From Bog-473 sp963787485 (GTDB lineage Bacteria > Actinomycetota > Acidimicrobiia > Acidimicrobiales > RAAP-2): DNA of 64,000 nucleotides. The translations under genes were made by a program, and so were the position numbers. The notes below the pieces were generated by a model. That model was not told where the DNA came from. It saw only the letters and a list, made by a program, of their open reading frames with translations, and did not search any database. Below are positions 1 through 12,692 of this stretch, in pieces. Every line of letters begins with the position of its first letter. Position 1 is the first letter of the stretch. The stretch lies in contig CAWBDF010000008.1 of the NCBI GenBank assembly GCA_963787485.1, positions 1 through 64,000 of the forward strand, read 5' to 3'.

Positions 1-2112
<2,112 letters not shown>

Positions 2113-2140
2113 GGAGAACAAAGATGCTCGTGCTCGCTTT

Positions 2141-2153
2141 GGAATTCTCAAGG
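2141..2153 (-). promoter_or_regulatory. boxA-like antitermination element before 23S
   Basis: On the minus strand the spacer reads CCTTGAGAATTCC about 30 nt before the 23S 5' end. It resembles the TTGAGAACT element found at the same place in other actinobacterial spacers, where NusB and partners keep polymerase in antiterminated mode. Assigned by motif and position only. Confidence 0.5.
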
Positions 2154-2295
2154 GTCTGCACAGCGCACGCCGAGGCCGGGACACCCGGGTCGCAGAATGA
2201 GCGACGCAACGGGAACTACGGCCCGACCAGGGCACGCACGGGGTGAGCGGTCGTCGTCACTTCGGCGGCGACGTCACCGGGACCGACCACGAAGG

Positions 2296-2327
2296 GGTCG
2301 CTCCCTCAAAACGGAAGAGTGGAAGCC
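2296..2327. repeat. Inverted-repeat arm B of the pre-16S processing stem
   Basis: This 32-nt spacer segment matches the reverse complement of 4235-4266 except at four positions; in RNA two of these become G-U wobbles and two are mismatches. In the rRNA precursor the two arms would pair across the whole 16S gene, the arrangement expected of the RNase III processing stalk. The longest uninterrupted match is the 14-mer AAAACGGAAGAGTG. Confidence 0.75.
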
Positions 2328-2505
2328 CGACTGTCCCTACAGGGACCGGTCCGTGAAAGGCGGGCTCCGGCCGCCTCACCGAAGTGAGGCAATCGGAGGC
2401 GGCACAATCATCCGCCGGTGTGCGTGAACAGCCGAATAGCCAGTGTTCAACTGGGTAGTGGTCGGCAAGCATTCCGAAATGACATCGAAAGACGCCGACA
2501 GCACT

Positions 2506-4033
<1,528 letters not shown>

Positions 4034-4234
4034 GAGACTCCAACCGGACTCTCGACCTCACGAGGAGGTCGAGGCCCGACAAGAATCAGAGAGTTGTCCG
4101 GTTCTGACTCGAACCATGACAACCACAGGCACGCTCACCCCGAAGGGGTCCCGCGCCTGTGTGTACTGCGTTATTGACGTACAATCCGTCCTCACCGGCG
4201 AACCGGCGCGCACGGATTGCCCGCACTGGCTTTT

Positions 4235-4266
4235 GGCTCTCACTCTTCCGTTTTCAAGGAGCGACC
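4235..4266. repeat. Inverted-repeat arm A of the pre-16S processing stem
   Basis: Partner of 2296-2327 (see there). Transcribed on the minus strand, it begins GGTCGCTCC and contains the boxA-like core, so the antitermination element and the processing stem overlap here. It lies about 200 nt before the 16S 5' end, while the partner lies about 185 nt beyond the 3' end. Confidence 0.75.
4250..4262 (-). promoter_or_regulatory. boxA-like antitermination element in rRNA leader
   Basis: Minus strand GCTCCTTGAAAAC is close to the boxA consensus (TGCTCTTTGAAAA) of bacterial rRNA leaders, which recruits the NusB-S10 antitermination complex. NusB is encoded in this window (42016-42417). It is embedded in the processing-stem arm. 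Confidence 0.6.
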
Positions 4267-4392
4267 GGGCACACACCTGTTCAGCCGGTGTTGGTGCCGG
4301 GTGCCCGAAGGACTGTTCCGGACGACGTAATGCGCCGGAGAGTCTCCTTCGGTTGTCGGAGGGCCACTCAGGGCCGTTCCGACGGGTTGGTT

Positions 4393-4421
4393 ACCTTAGC
4401 AGACCCCTTGACGGGCGTCAA
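4393..4421 (-). promoter_or_regulatory. rRNA operon promoter
   Basis: The minus strand has a -35 hexamer TTGACG (4421-4416), exactly 17 nt of spacer, and a -10 hexamer TAAGGT (4398-4393), about 360 nt upstream of mature 16S. It is the best sigma-70-type promoter by consensus in the window and, unlike most promoters here, has a recognisable -35. Other rRNA promoters further upstream cannot be excluded. Confidence 0.7.
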
Positions 4422-4630
4422 CGCGCACCGGGACCATGCACCGGGACCCCGCAGGGCTGGCCTGACGGGCCGGGTCGACCGCTGTCCCGAGCGTAGCGGG
4501 CCACCCCGTCGGGGACGAGGATACCGGTCGCAATGCCCAGTCCCGCGTCACTCAGTTCGGTGACACCGGACATGGTGGCCGCGCACCGTTGCCGCACCGT
4601 GACAGCCCAGCATCGGGGCCGACCCGGGCC

Positions 4631-5203
4631 TCACGGGCGCGACGTCCACCGGCTCTGGGGCACCCAGAACCGCCAGCGCTTCTCGGTCCCCGCACTGATA
4701 CCGATCCGGGTCCCGCGACCGGGGACCGGAGGTGGCGCCATCCCGTCGTCGCGCAGGAGCACGGCAGCCGTCCCGGGGGCGCCCACCAAGTCCGCCCCGT
4801 TGTCCGCCCCGGTGATCCCCAGGGCCTGACAGAGCTTGGCCGGCCCGCTGCACAGATCCTCGTCCCGGCGGGCCGTCGGCCGTGCCGCTCGCATGCAGGG
4901 GAGCCCCTCCATCGGCTCGAGGGCCCGGATCAGCACGGCGGCGGCTTCCCCCTCGTCTCCGCACACCACGTTGGCGCACCAGTGCATTCCGTAGGTGAAG
5001 TAGACGTAGAGCAGCCCGCCTCGGCCGAACATCACTTCGGTCCGGGGCGTCAGGCCCCGAAAGGCGTGCGAGGCCGCGTCATTGGCGCCGTGATAGGCCT
5101 CGACCTCCACGATCCGCCCCGCCCGCTCGCCGCGGACCAACACCTTGTTGAGCAACCACGGCGCGACGGCGAGCGGTCCTCGGGCGAGGTCCCTCCGCTG
5201 CAC
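4631..5203 (-). CDS. DNA-3-methyladenine glycosylase (AAG/MPG family)
   Basis: Base-excision repair enzyme that removes 3-methyladenine and related alkylated purines. The 190-residue protein shows the family blocks: LLNKVLVR near the N-terminus, the catalytic-site region IVEVEAYHGANDAASHAFRG (about 30-49), LYVYFTYGMHWCANVV (about 65-80), and the C-terminal RIGIS...WRFWVP. Length is normal. It begins with GTG; no other start lies in frame upstream, so the N-terminus is somewhat uncertain. It sits 142 bases after argH on the same strand and is followed by the rRNA promoter region. Known from the family: monofunctional glycosylase, no lyase activity. Confidence 0.9.
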   Translation of the reverse strand: MQRRDLARGPLAVAPWLLNKVLVRGERAGRIVEVEAYHGANDAASHAFRGLTPRTEVMFGRGGLLYVYFTYGMHWCANVVCGDEGEAAAVLIRALEPMEGLPCMRAARPTARRDEDLCSGPAKLCQALGITGADNGADLVGAPGTAAVLLRDDGMAPPPVPGRGTRIGISAGTEKRWRFWVPQSRWTSRP

Positions 5204-5345
5204 CGGACCACCCTGGCGCGACAGTCCGCGTCGGCGCCACTCGGCCGGCGGCTCGGGCGAAGGCGACGGCGCGTCGAGCTCGGACGCGCGATCCGAAGGT
5301 CTCCGGCGCCCCCAGGGGGATCGACACCGGGGCGGCGACTCTCGG

Positions 5346-6758
5346 TCAGCTGGGCTCGGAGGGCGGCTCGGGGGGGCGCCACTGCGCCAACCTGGTCCGG
5401 TCGACCTCCAGCCGGCGCGCGAAGCGGTTCGCCTGGTCGGCGACCGGTCCTGGGCCGGCGCCGCCCGGCGTCCGCCGGCGGCTCACCGCCACGCCGGGCT
5501 CGAGCAGCCGCACCGCCTCATCACCGAGGTCGGGATGGGCGGCCACCAGCTCGACGAGGGGTACGTGCCGCTCGAGCGACTCGCGCACCAACCCCCCGAC
5601 GAGGGCGTGGGCCTGGCGGAACGGCATGCCCCGCTCCACCAGCATCTCGGCCAGGTCGACGGCGCAGGCGGCCGGGCCGTCGGCGGCCTCCTGCATCCGC
5701 GCCTCGTTCCATGACGCCGTGTCGTAGACCCCGCGCAGCGCCCTCAGGGCCCGCAGCACCTGTACCACGGCATCGAAGAGGGGTTCCTTGTCCTCTTGGA
5801 GATCGCGGTTGTAGGCCAAGGGCAGGCCCTTCAGGGTGCCGAGCATGCCGCTCACATGGCCGATCAGCCGGCCCGCCTTGCCTCGGGCCAGCTCCGCCAC
5901 GTCGGGGTTCTTCTTCTGCGGGAGCATCGAGCTCCCCGTGGCGTAGGCGTCGTCGAGCGTGCAGAACCCAAACTCCTCGGTCGACCACAGCACGAGCTCC
6001 TCTCCGAGGCGGGACATGTGGACGCCCAGGAGGGCGAGGTCAAAGAGCGCCTCGGCGACGAAGTCGCGGTCGGAGACGGCGTCCAGGGAGTTCTCGAACC
6101 GGGCGCGGAACCCGAGCTCCGCCGCCACGAAGTCGGGGTCCAGCGGCAACGACGATCCGGCCAACGCACCTGCGCCGAGCGGGGAGATGTTGAGTCGGTC
6201 CACCGTCGACAAGATGCGGTCGACGTCGCGGGCCAACGCCCAGCCGTGCGCCAGGAGGTGGTGGGCCAACATGACCGGCTGCGCCCGTTGCAGGTGCGTG
6301 TACCCCGGGAGGTAGACGTCCCCGGCCTCCCGCGCCCGTCGGGCCAGGGTGTCCTGCAGCGACACGATCTCGGCAGCCACGTCGACCAGAGCCCGACGGC
6401 ACCACAGGCGAAGCGCCGTGGCGACCTGGTCGTTGCGGCTCCGTCCCGTGTGCAGCTTGGCGCCGACCTCGCCGGCCAACTCGGTGACCCGGCGCTCAAT
6501 GGCCGTGTGGACGTCCTCGTCACCGGGAGCGAAGGCGAAGGTGCCCGAGTGAAACTCGTCCTCGACCGTGCCCAGGGCGTGGAGGAGGGCCGCCACTTCC
6601 GCGTCGCGAAGGATCCCGGCCTTGCCCAGTCCCTTCACGTGGGCGCGCGAGCCGGCCAGGTCGTCGCCGGCCAAGACGCGGTCGAAGGGCAGGCTCACCG
6701 TGAACTCGGCGACGGCGTCGGCCATGCCGGCCGCGATGCGGCCTTCCCAGAGGGTCAC
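5346..6758 (-). CDS. argH: Argininosuccinate lyase
   Basis: Last step of arginine synthesis: splits argininosuccinate into arginine and fumarate. The 470-residue protein has the fumarase/aspartase-superfamily signature GSSMLPQKKNPD (about 280-291), the TGRSRNDQ block near 104 and the YTHLQRAQP block near 155. The GTG start overlaps the argG stop as GTGA, which suggests translational coupling. The C-terminal tail, rich in Pro, Arg and Glu, is a little longer than in many homologues. It is the distal gene of the arg operon. Confidence 0.95.
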   Translation of the reverse strand: MTLWEGRIAAGMADAVAEFTVSLPFDRVLAGDDLAGSRAHVKGLGKAGILRDAEVAALLHALGTVEDEFHSGTFAFAPGDEDVHTAIERRVTELAGEVGAKLHTGRSRNDQVATALRLWCRRALVDVAAEIVSLQDTLARRAREAGDVYLPGYTHLQRAQPVMLAHHLLAHGWALARDVDRILSTVDRLNISPLGAGALAGSSLPLDPDFVAAELGFRARFENSLDAVSDRDFVAEALFDLALLGVHMSRLGEELVLWSTEEFGFCTLDDAYATGSSMLPQKKNPDVAELARGKAGRLIGHVSGMLGTLKGLPLAYNRDLQEDKEPLFDAVVQVLRALRALRGVYDTASWNEARMQEAADGPAACAVDLAEMLVERGMPFRQAHALVGGLVRESLERHVPLVELVAAHPDLGDEAVRLLEPGVAVSRRRTPGGAGPGPVADQANRFARRLEVDRTRLAQWRPPEPPSEPS

Positions 6759-7990
6759 GCCCCGACCCTCCCATCACTCTCGGACGCTCCGGGTCCCTGC
6801 CGGGCCGACCAGGTGGCCAGTCCCAGCCCCCACAGGCGGACGAAGCCCTCGGCGTCTTGGTGGCGAAAGGTGTCCGACGCGTCGTAGGTGGCCAGTCCAT
6901 GGTCGTAGAGCGCTACCGGGCTGCGCCGGCCGACGACGGAGCAGGTCCCGGGCGCGGCGAAGCGCAGGCGCACCTCGCCGCTCACGTGGCGCTGGCTCTC
7001 GCTGACGAACGCCTGGAGCGCCGAACGAAGCGGCGAGTACCACATGCCGTCGTAGACGAGCTCGGACCAGCGGGGCTCGAGGCGTGCCTTCTCGTGGTGC
7101 AGGTCACGCTCGAGTGTCAGGTCCTCGAGATCGGCGTGGGCCACAATGAGCGACAGGGCGGCCGGGCACTCGTAGACCTCGCGGCTCTTGATCCCCACGC
7201 GCCGGTTCTCGACCATGTCGAGTCGGCCGAAACCGCGACTCCCGGCCAGCTCGCCCAAACGGCCGATCAGGGAGGCCACGGGGTACGACGTGCCATTGAG
7301 GGAGACGGGCACGCCGGCCTCGAAGCCGACGACGACCTCGACCGGCGCGTCGTCTCGGACCCGGGTGAGCGTGTAGACGTCGTCAGGAGCCGGCGCCCAG
7401 GGGTCCTCGATGGCTCCGCACTCAATGGCCTTGCCCCACAGGTTGTCGTCGATCGAGTACAGCTTCTCCTTGGTCACCGTGATCGGGATCTCCCACTTGG
7501 AGGCCAGCTCGACGCAGTCCTCCCTCGTCAGCCCCCAGACCCGGGCGGGTGCCAGGATCCCGAGGTCGGGTGCCAGGGCGCGCACTCCCACCTCGAAACG
7601 CACCTGGTCGTTCCCCTTGCCCGTGCAGCCATGGGCGACCGAGGTCGCTCCGTGCCTTCGGGCCTCCGCCACGAGATGTCGCACGATCACCGGACGCGAC
7701 AGGGCCGAGACCAACGGGTACTTGCCCTCGTAGCGGGCGTTCGCCTGGAGCGCGGGGACGCAGAACTCCTCGGCCAGCTCGCGGCGGGCGTCGATCACCA
7801 CGGCCTCGACCGCCCCGGCAGCCAGGGCCCGGGCGCGCACGGCGTCCCAGTCCTCCCCACCCCGATCGGCTGCCTGGCCGACGTCGACGGCCACCGCGAC
7901 CACTTCGGCGTCCTGGTGTTCCATCAGCCAGCGCACCGCCACCGACGTGTCGAGCCCGCCGCTGTAGGCCAACACCACCCGTTCCGACAT
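6755..7990 (-). CDS. argG: Argininosuccinate synthase
   Basis: Joins citrulline and aspartate with ATP to give argininosuccinate. The 411-residue protein opens with the N-type ATP pyrophosphatase P-loop AYSGGLDTS (about 8-16) and has the GCTGKGNDQVRFE block (about 120-132) that binds citrulline and aspartate. The ATG start lies one base after the argR stop. It belongs to the arg operon and overlaps argH by 4 bases. Confidence 0.96.
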   Translation of the reverse strand: MSERVVLAYSGGLDTSVAVRWLMEHQDAEVVAVAVDVGQAADRGGEDWDAVRARALAAGAVEAVVIDARRELAEEFCVPALQANARYEGKYPLVSALSRPVIVRHLVAEARRHGATSVAHGCTGKGNDQVRFEVGVRALAPDLGILAPARVWGLTREDCVELASKWEIPITVTKEKLYSIDDNLWGKAIECGAIEDPWAPAPDDVYTLTRVRDDAPVEVVVGFEAGVPVSLNGTSYPVASLIGRLGELAGSRGFGRLDMVENRRVGIKSREVYECPAALSLIVAHADLEDLTLERDLHHEKARLEPRWSELVYDGMWYSPLRSALQAFVSESQRHVSGEVRLRFAAPGTCSVVGRRSPVALYDHGLATYDASDTFRHQDAEGFVRLWGLGLATWSARQGPGASESDGRVGA

Positions 7991-7991
7991 C

Positions 7992-8522
7992 TCAGCCTTC
8001 TTCCTTGCCGTTCAACGTGATCCGATTCCCATCGGCCATGCCGGCCACGTCCCGCAGTTGCCCGGCCATGGTGGCGCCGCCGACGTGCTCGTCGGCGACG
8101 ACCAGGACGGTGTCGTCGCCGGCCACCGTCCCGACGACACCTTCGAACCCGCTGCGGTCCAGCGCGGAGCCGACCACATGGGCCGAACCCGGTGGGGTCC
8201 GGAGGACCACCAGGTTGCCCGAGTGCGCCACGTCCACCACCCACTCCCCCATCACCCGGCGCAGGTGGTCCTCGGGCGCGATCTGCTGTGAAGGGAGTTC
8301 GGGGAGGGCGTAGGCGGTCTCCCCACCGGGGATGCGCACCTTGACCGCGCCCAGGTCTTCGAGGTCACGCGACACGGTGGTCTGCGTCGCGTCGACCCCC
8401 TGCTCGGCCAGCATGGCCGCGAGTTGGGCCTGGCTGGTCACCGGCTGGGACTCGAGCAGCTTCGTGATCCGGTGCTGACGCTGGTGCTTGGTCACGCGAC
8501 CTCCTCCACCTTCCCCGCTCAT
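7992..8522 (-). CDS. argR: Arginine repressor ArgR
   Basis: Arginine-sensing regulator that binds ARG boxes as a hexamer. The N-terminal winged helix-turn-helix (about residues 12-75, with TQTTVSRDLEDLGAVK) is followed by a C-terminal oligomerisation/arginine-binding domain containing VVGTVAGDDTVLVV. I chose the ATG whose ATGA overlaps the argF stop and which follows GGAGG at good spacing (176 aa). A GTG at 8497 (168 aa), with its own strong GGAGGAGG, is a real alternative. Position inside the operon it probably controls implies autoregulation through the site upstream of argC. Confidence 0.92.
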   Translation of the reverse strand: MSGEGGGGRVTKHQRQHRITKLLESQPVTSQAQLAAMLAEQGVDATQTTVSRDLEDLGAVKVRIPGGETAYALPELPSQQIAPEDHLRRVMGEWVVDVAHSGNLVVLRTPPGSAHVVGSALDRSGFEGVVGTVAGDDTVLVVADEHVGGATMAGQLRDVAGMADGNRITLNGKEEG

Positions 8523-9445
8523 GCCGATCCTCCGAGTACCCAGGCCAGAATGCCGCGCATGGCGGTCCTGCGGTGCGCCGCCTGGCGCCACACCAGCGAA
8601 CGGGGTCCCTCGAAGACTTCATCGGTGATCTCCTCGCCGCGATGCGCCGGCAGGCAGTGCAGGACGGCCACGTCCGGTGAGGCCTGAGCGACCAGGCTGT
8701 GGTCGATGGTGAAACCGTCGAACGCGCGGAGGCGCGCCACGCGTTCGGACTCCTGGCCCATGCTGGTCCACACGTCCGTGTAGAGCACCGAGGCGCCCCT
8801 GGCCGCCTCGTGCGGGTCGTCGGACTGGCGCACCGTGCCGTGGCGTCCGGCGTCCTCCGCCAGCGCCTGGAGGGCGGAGAGCTCCCGGACCGAGAACATG
8901 TAGTCGGCCGGCGCGGCGATCCGCACCTCCATCCCCTCGAACAGGGCTGCCTTGGCCAACGAGCGCGCCACGTTGTTGGCGTCACCGACGTAGGCGAGAA
9001 CCCGGCCCTGCAGGGAGCCGAAGGTCTGGCGCATGGTGAGCACGTCGGCCACCGCCTGGCATGGGTGCGCGGCATCGGAGAGGAGATTGACCACGGGGAC
9101 GGAGAACCCGCTCCGTTCCAACGCGGTCGCCATGCGGGCGAAGAGCGCGTGGTCGAAGACACGGGCGCAGATCACCTGGTGGTAACAGGCCAGGGTGCGG
9201 GCCACGTCCTCCGCCGTCTCACGCACGTCGAGGCCCACCTCGGCGCCCGAAATGTACACGGGGTGGCCGCCGAGGTCGACGACCGCCATCTCGGAGGCGT
9301 TGCGGGTCCGTGCGGAGGGCTTCTCGAACAGCAACGCCACGCCTCGCCCGGCCAGACACCGCGGTGGCGGCGACTCGAGCGCGGTCTCCACCAAGCGCGG
9401 CCAGTCCCCCGGGTCCACGTCGTCAACGTCGAAGAGGTCGGGCAT
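8519..9445 (-). CDS. argF: Ornithine carbamoyltransferase
   Basis: Makes citrulline from ornithine and carbamoyl phosphate, the latter supplied by CarAB encoded at 34706-39093. The 308-residue protein has the carbamoyl-phosphate loop EKPSARTRN (about 41-49), the HPCQA motif (HPCQAVADVLT, about 126-136) and HCLPAHRGEEI near the C-terminus (about 265-275) typical of OTCases. ATG start 3 bases after the argD stop. Confidence 0.95.
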   Translation of the reverse strand: MPDLFDVDDVDPGDWPRLVETALESPPPRCLAGRGVALLFEKPSARTRNASEMAVVDLGGHPVYISGAEVGLDVRETAEDVARTLACYHQVICARVFDHALFARMATALERSGFSVPVVNLLSDAAHPCQAVADVLTMRQTFGSLQGRVLAYVGDANNVARSLAKAALFEGMEVRIAAPADYMFSVRELSALQALAEDAGRHGTVRQSDDPHEAARGASVLYTDVWTSMGQESERVARLRAFDGFTIDHSLVAQASPDVAVLHCLPAHRGEEITDEVFEGPRSLVWRQAAHRRTAMRGILAWVLGGSA

Positions 9446-9448
9446 CGA

Positions 9449-10618
9449 TCAGCGCCCCACCAGGACGTCGCGCAGCACCGCGAGCGCGGCCTCGATCTCG
9501 CCGTCGCTCACCACGAGCGGCGGAGCGAGCCGAAGGGCGTCGGGGCACACCGGGTTCACCAGCAGCCCCCGACGCAGCGCGCGCTGCGAGACCTCGGGCG
9601 CCGTCGGCGCCTGGAGCTGAGCGGCCAGGAGCAGCCCCGCCCCGCGCACCGAGACCACCCCGGGCAGGCGGCCCAAGCCTTCGGCCAGTAGGGCGCCGGC
9701 CCGCCGAGCCCGCCCGCAGACGTCCTCGGCCTCCATCACGGCCAGCGTCGCCCTGGCCGCGGCGAGAGCCAGAGGTTGCCCGCCGAAGGTCGACCCGTGG
9801 TCCCCCGGGCTGAACGCGGCCGCGACCTCGGCGCGCGCCCAGCAGGCGCCCACGGGCATCCCGTTGCCCAACGCCTTGGCCATGGTGACCACGTCGGGAC
9901 GCAGTGCCTGGGCCTGGAAGGCGAACCACCGGCCGGTGCGACCGAGCCCGGTCTGCACCTCGTCGAGCATCAAGAGCGCATCATGGTCGGTACACAGGGC
10001 GCGCACGGCCCCGAGGTAGTCCGAGCTCGGCACCACGACCCCTCCCTCGCCCTGGAGGGGCTCGAGCAGGACGGCGGCCACGGGGTTGGCCTCGAGCGCC
10101 TTCTCCAGCGCGGTGAGGTCGTCGTACGGCACGTGGACGAACCCTTCGGGGAGCGGGCGGAACGGGGCCTGCTTCTCGGGTTGCCCGGTGGCGGTGAGCG
10201 TGGCCAGGGTCCGACCGTGGAACGAGTTGTCGGCGCTGACCACCACGTGACGTCCCTCGCCGGCCCAGCGGCGGGCCAGCTTGAGCGCGCACTCGTTGGC
10301 CTCTGCACCGGAGTTGGCGAAGAAGACCTGCCCCCCGGCTTGCCCGGTCCCGCCGTTGACCAGCCGATCGAGGGTGCGCGCCACCTCGGGGGCCAAGATG
10401 TTGCCGTACAGGTTGGACACGTGGCACAGCGTCCCTGCCTGCTCGGCCACCGCCTCGGCCACGACCGGATGGGCGTGGCCGAGCGACACGACGGCCAGTC
10501 CGGTGACGAAGTCGAGATATTCGCGACCGCTGGCGTCGTAGAGCACGGTGCCCCGGCCGCGCACGAAGGTCACCGGGGGGTCGGCGTAGGTGCGCATCAG
10601 CGCCTCACGTCCCGTCAC
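9449..10618 (-). CDS. argD: Acetylornithine aminotransferase
   Basis: PLP enzyme converting N-acetylglutamate semialdehyde to N-acetylornithine. Seen: FFANSGAEANECALKLAR (about 95-112), the SFHGRTLATL block, LMLDEVQTGLGRTG with the PLP-ring aspartate, and the Schiff-base lysine in TMAKALGNGMPVG. The frame is open far upstream, but homology begins at EALMRTYADPP, so I chose the GTG overlapping the argB stop as GTGA (389 aa, family-typical). An ATG seven codons later (10597) is possible. Confidence 0.94.
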   Translation of the reverse strand: MTGREALMRTYADPPVTFVRGRGTVLYDASGREYLDFVTGLAVVSLGHAHPVVAEAVAEQAGTLCHVSNLYGNILAPEVARTLDRLVNGGTGQAGGQVFFANSGAEANECALKLARRWAGEGRHVVVSADNSFHGRTLATLTATGQPEKQAPFRPLPEGFVHVPYDDLTALEKALEANPVAAVLLEPLQGEGGVVVPSSDYLGAVRALCTDHDALLMLDEVQTGLGRTGRWFAFQAQALRPDVVTMAKALGNGMPVGACWARAEVAAAFSPGDHGSTFGGQPLALAAARATLAVMEAEDVCGRARRAGALLAEGLGRLPGVVSVRGAGLLLAAQLQAPTAPEVSQRALRRGLLVNPVCPDALRLAPPLVVSDGEIEAALAVLRDVLVGR

Positions 10619-11526
10619 GACCTCACCATCGTCCCAACCCCCGAATCGGTGAAGAGCTCGAGCAGCAGCGCGTGGGGGACGCGTCCGTCCAAGATGTGTG
10701 CCCGGCTGACGCCGGAGCGCACGGCGTGGGCGCACGCCTCGACCTTGGGCATCATGCCGCCCTGGACCCCGCCGCTGCGGACGATCTCCTCGATCACCTC
10801 CAGCGAGGCCTGGTGGATCACGGTGGACGGGTCCTCGGCCACCACCCGCAGTCCCTCGGTGTCGGTGAGGAAGATCAGCTTCTCCGCCGACAACGCCTCG
10901 GCCAGCGCGCCGGCCACCGTGTCGGCGTTGATGTTGTAGGCCTGGCCCGACTCGTCGATTCCGATCGTTGCCACCACCGGGATGAGCCCTTCGGCGACCA
11001 GACGCTGCAGCATGGTCGGGTCGACCACCGAGACGTTGCCCACGAACCCGAGGTCGGCGTGGCTGGGGCTGGCGGTGATGAGGTTGGCGTCCTCGCCCGA
11101 GAGCCCGACGGCGAGCGGCCCGTGGACGTTGATGGCCGACACGATCTCGCGGTTGACCTTTCCCACCAGCACCATCCGGGCGATGTCGAGCGTGTCGGCG
11201 TCCGTCACCCTCAGCCCGTTGCGGAACTCGCTCTCCTTGCCCAGGCGGGCGAGGAGGGCGCCGATCTGAGGTCCGCCGCCGTGCACCACCACCGGGAGGA
11301 TGCCGACGGCGCGCATCAGCACCACGTCCTGGGCGAACGATGCCAGCGGGTCCGCAGGGCCGTCGAGCGACGCCTGCAAGGCGTTGCCCCCGTACTTGAC
11401 CACGACGATCTTGCCGAAGAAGCGCCGGATGTACGGGAGCGCTTCCACCAGGACCGAGGCCGTCTTGGCCGCCGCGGCCTTCTGGGCCCGCGTGGCCGTG
11501 GGCGGGACGCCGGGCTCCGCGCTCAC
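10615..11526 (-). CDS. argB: Acetylglutamate kinase
   Basis: Phosphorylates N-acetylglutamate, usually the arginine-inhibited step. The 303-residue amino-acid-kinase-fold protein shows VVKYGGNAL (about 43-51), VVVHGGGPQIGALL (about 79-92), NINADTVAGALAEAL and the C-terminal GGVQGGMMPKVEAC. The N-terminal extension before the first strand resembles arginine-sensitive forms, which is inference. GTG start overlaps the argJ stop (GTGA). Confidence 0.95.
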   Translation of the reverse strand: MSAEPGVPPTATRAQKAAAAKTASVLVEALPYIRRFFGKIVVVKYGGNALQASLDGPADPLASFAQDVVLMRAVGILPVVVHGGGPQIGALLARLGKESEFRNGLRVTDADTLDIARMVLVGKVNREIVSAINVHGPLAVGLSGEDANLITASPSHADLGFVGNVSVVDPTMLQRLVAEGLIPVVATIGIDESGQAYNINADTVAGALAEALSAEKLIFLTDTEGLRVVAEDPSTVIHQASLEVIEEIVRSGGVQGGMMPKVEACAHAVRSGVSRAHILDGRVPHALLLELFTDSGVGTMVRS

Positions 11527-12692
11527 GAGGTCGTCCGGTTCTCGTCGATGTAGCCGTAGCCCAGGTCCGTTCCGAGGACCACGGCCTCCCCTTGACCGAG
11601 GCCCAGGTCGCAGTCGATCTCGACGTGGCGCCCCGCCATGTGGCGGGCGACCGCGGCCTCATCGTGCGGCCGGGCCACCCCGGCGGCGCACACCACGACG
11701 CCTCCGTAGGCGATCGAGGCGCGGTCGAGCTCGAAGGGGACCCCCGCCGAGCCCAGCTCGGACACGATCCGTCCCCAGTAGGGGTCCTCCCCGAACAACG
11801 AACACTGCACCAGCAGCGAATCGGCCACCTTCCGGGCGGCCCGGTGGGCCTCACGGTCGCTCGTCGCGCCCCGGACCCGGACGTGGGCGATCTTGGTCGC
11901 TCCCTCGGCGTCGGCCACCATCTGCTCGGCCAACAACCGGCACCCCTCCGTCAGCGCGGCGGTGAACGCGGCCGCCGAGGGCCGCCACCCAGCCCCGTTG
12001 GCGAGGACCAGCACCGTGTCGTTGGTCGAGGTGCATCCGTCGACGGTGATCTCGTTGAACGAGGCGCCCACGGCTTCGTGCAGGGCCACCTGCAGCATGG
12101 CCGGGTCCACGGCGGCGTCGGTGGTGCAGACCGCCAGCATGGTGGCCATGTCGGGTGCCAGCATCGCCGCCCCCTTGGCCATGCCCCCGATGGTGAAGCC
12201 CTCGCCCGCGACGACCATCTCCTTGGGCACGGTATCGGTGGTCATGATGGCCCGCGCCGCCTTCGACGCCGCGTCACGGCCCGCCGCGCGCGCCATCACG
12301 ATGGGCGCGATCTCGGGGATCACCGCCTCAATCGGGAACGGGATCCCGATGAGGCCGGTCTGGCAGACCAGGATCTCCTGTGCCGTGGCGCCCACGTCGC
12401 CGGCCACGGCCGCACAGAGTCGCGCCGCGGCCTCCCGCCCGGGCAACCCGGTCGCCGCGTTGGCGTTGCCCGAAGTGAGGATCACGCCGGCGGCCCGGCC
12501 CCCCGTCGCCTCCAGGTGGGCCCGGCTGACCTGGACCGGCGCCGCGGCAGCCAGGTTGGCGGTGAAGACTCCGGCGGCCGGCACGGGGCGGCCATCGGCC
12601 GTGGCCACCACGGCGACGTCCGGCCTCCCACCCGCCTTGATTCCCGCCGTCCCGCCCACGGCCACGAAACCAGGCGGCGCCGTGACGCTCAC
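11523..12692 (-). CDS. argJ: Glutamate N-acetyltransferase ArgJ
   Basis: Moves the acetyl group from acetylornithine back to glutamate (and in bifunctional forms also uses acetyl-CoA), giving the cyclic arginine pathway. The 389-residue precursor carries the self-cleavage site MATMLA, where cleavage before Thr yields alpha and beta chains and exposes the catalytic Thr. The frame is open upstream into argC, but homology starts at the GTG overlapping the argC stop. Mono- or bifunctionality cannot be told from sequence; no argA-like gene is in the window. Confidence 0.94.
   Translation of the reverse strand: MSVTAPPGFVAVGGTAGIKAGGRPDVAVVATADGRPVPAAGVFTANLAAAAPVQVSRAHLEATGGRAAGVILTSGNANAATGLPGREAAARLCAAVAGDVGATAQEILVCQTGLIGIPFPIEAVIPEIAPIVMARAAGRDAASKAARAIMTTDTVPKEMVVAGEGFTIGGMAKGAAMLAPDMATMLAVCTTDAAVDPAMLQVALHEAVGASFNEITVDGCTSTNDTVLVLANGAGWRPSAAAFTAALTEGCRLLAEQMVADAEGATKIAHVRVRGATSDREAHRAARKVADSLLVQCSLFGEDPYWGRIVSELGSAGVPFELDRASIAYGGVVVCAAGVARPHDEAAVARHMAGRHVEIDCDLGLGQGEAVVLGTDLGYGYIDENRTTS

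Larger units (their letters stand above)
4034..4392 (-). other. rRNA operon leader
   Basis: Untranslated leader between the rRNA promoter and 16S. Close to 16S it can fold into a hairpin in which AACCGGACTCTC pairs with GAGAGTTGTCCGGTT (about 4040-4105). Further upstream lies a boxA-like element and the arm that pairs with the 16S-23S spacer. With the promoter and the sequence up to 4630 it makes a gene-free stretch of about 600 bases; 4422-4630 shows nothing recognisable beyond the end of the glycosylase gene. Confidence 0.75.

Noticed and set aside
4589..6193. Long plus-strand frames (hundreds of codons) opposite the arginine and later genes
   Set aside because: High GC creates long antisense frames; their composition is Arg/Pro/Gly-rich and the opposite strand encodes well-known enzymes.
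9449..11854. An 801-codon frame suggesting a fused ArgB-ArgD protein
   Set aside because: Only the last 389 codons resemble ArgD; the rest is the wrong frame of argB, which has its own intact frame.
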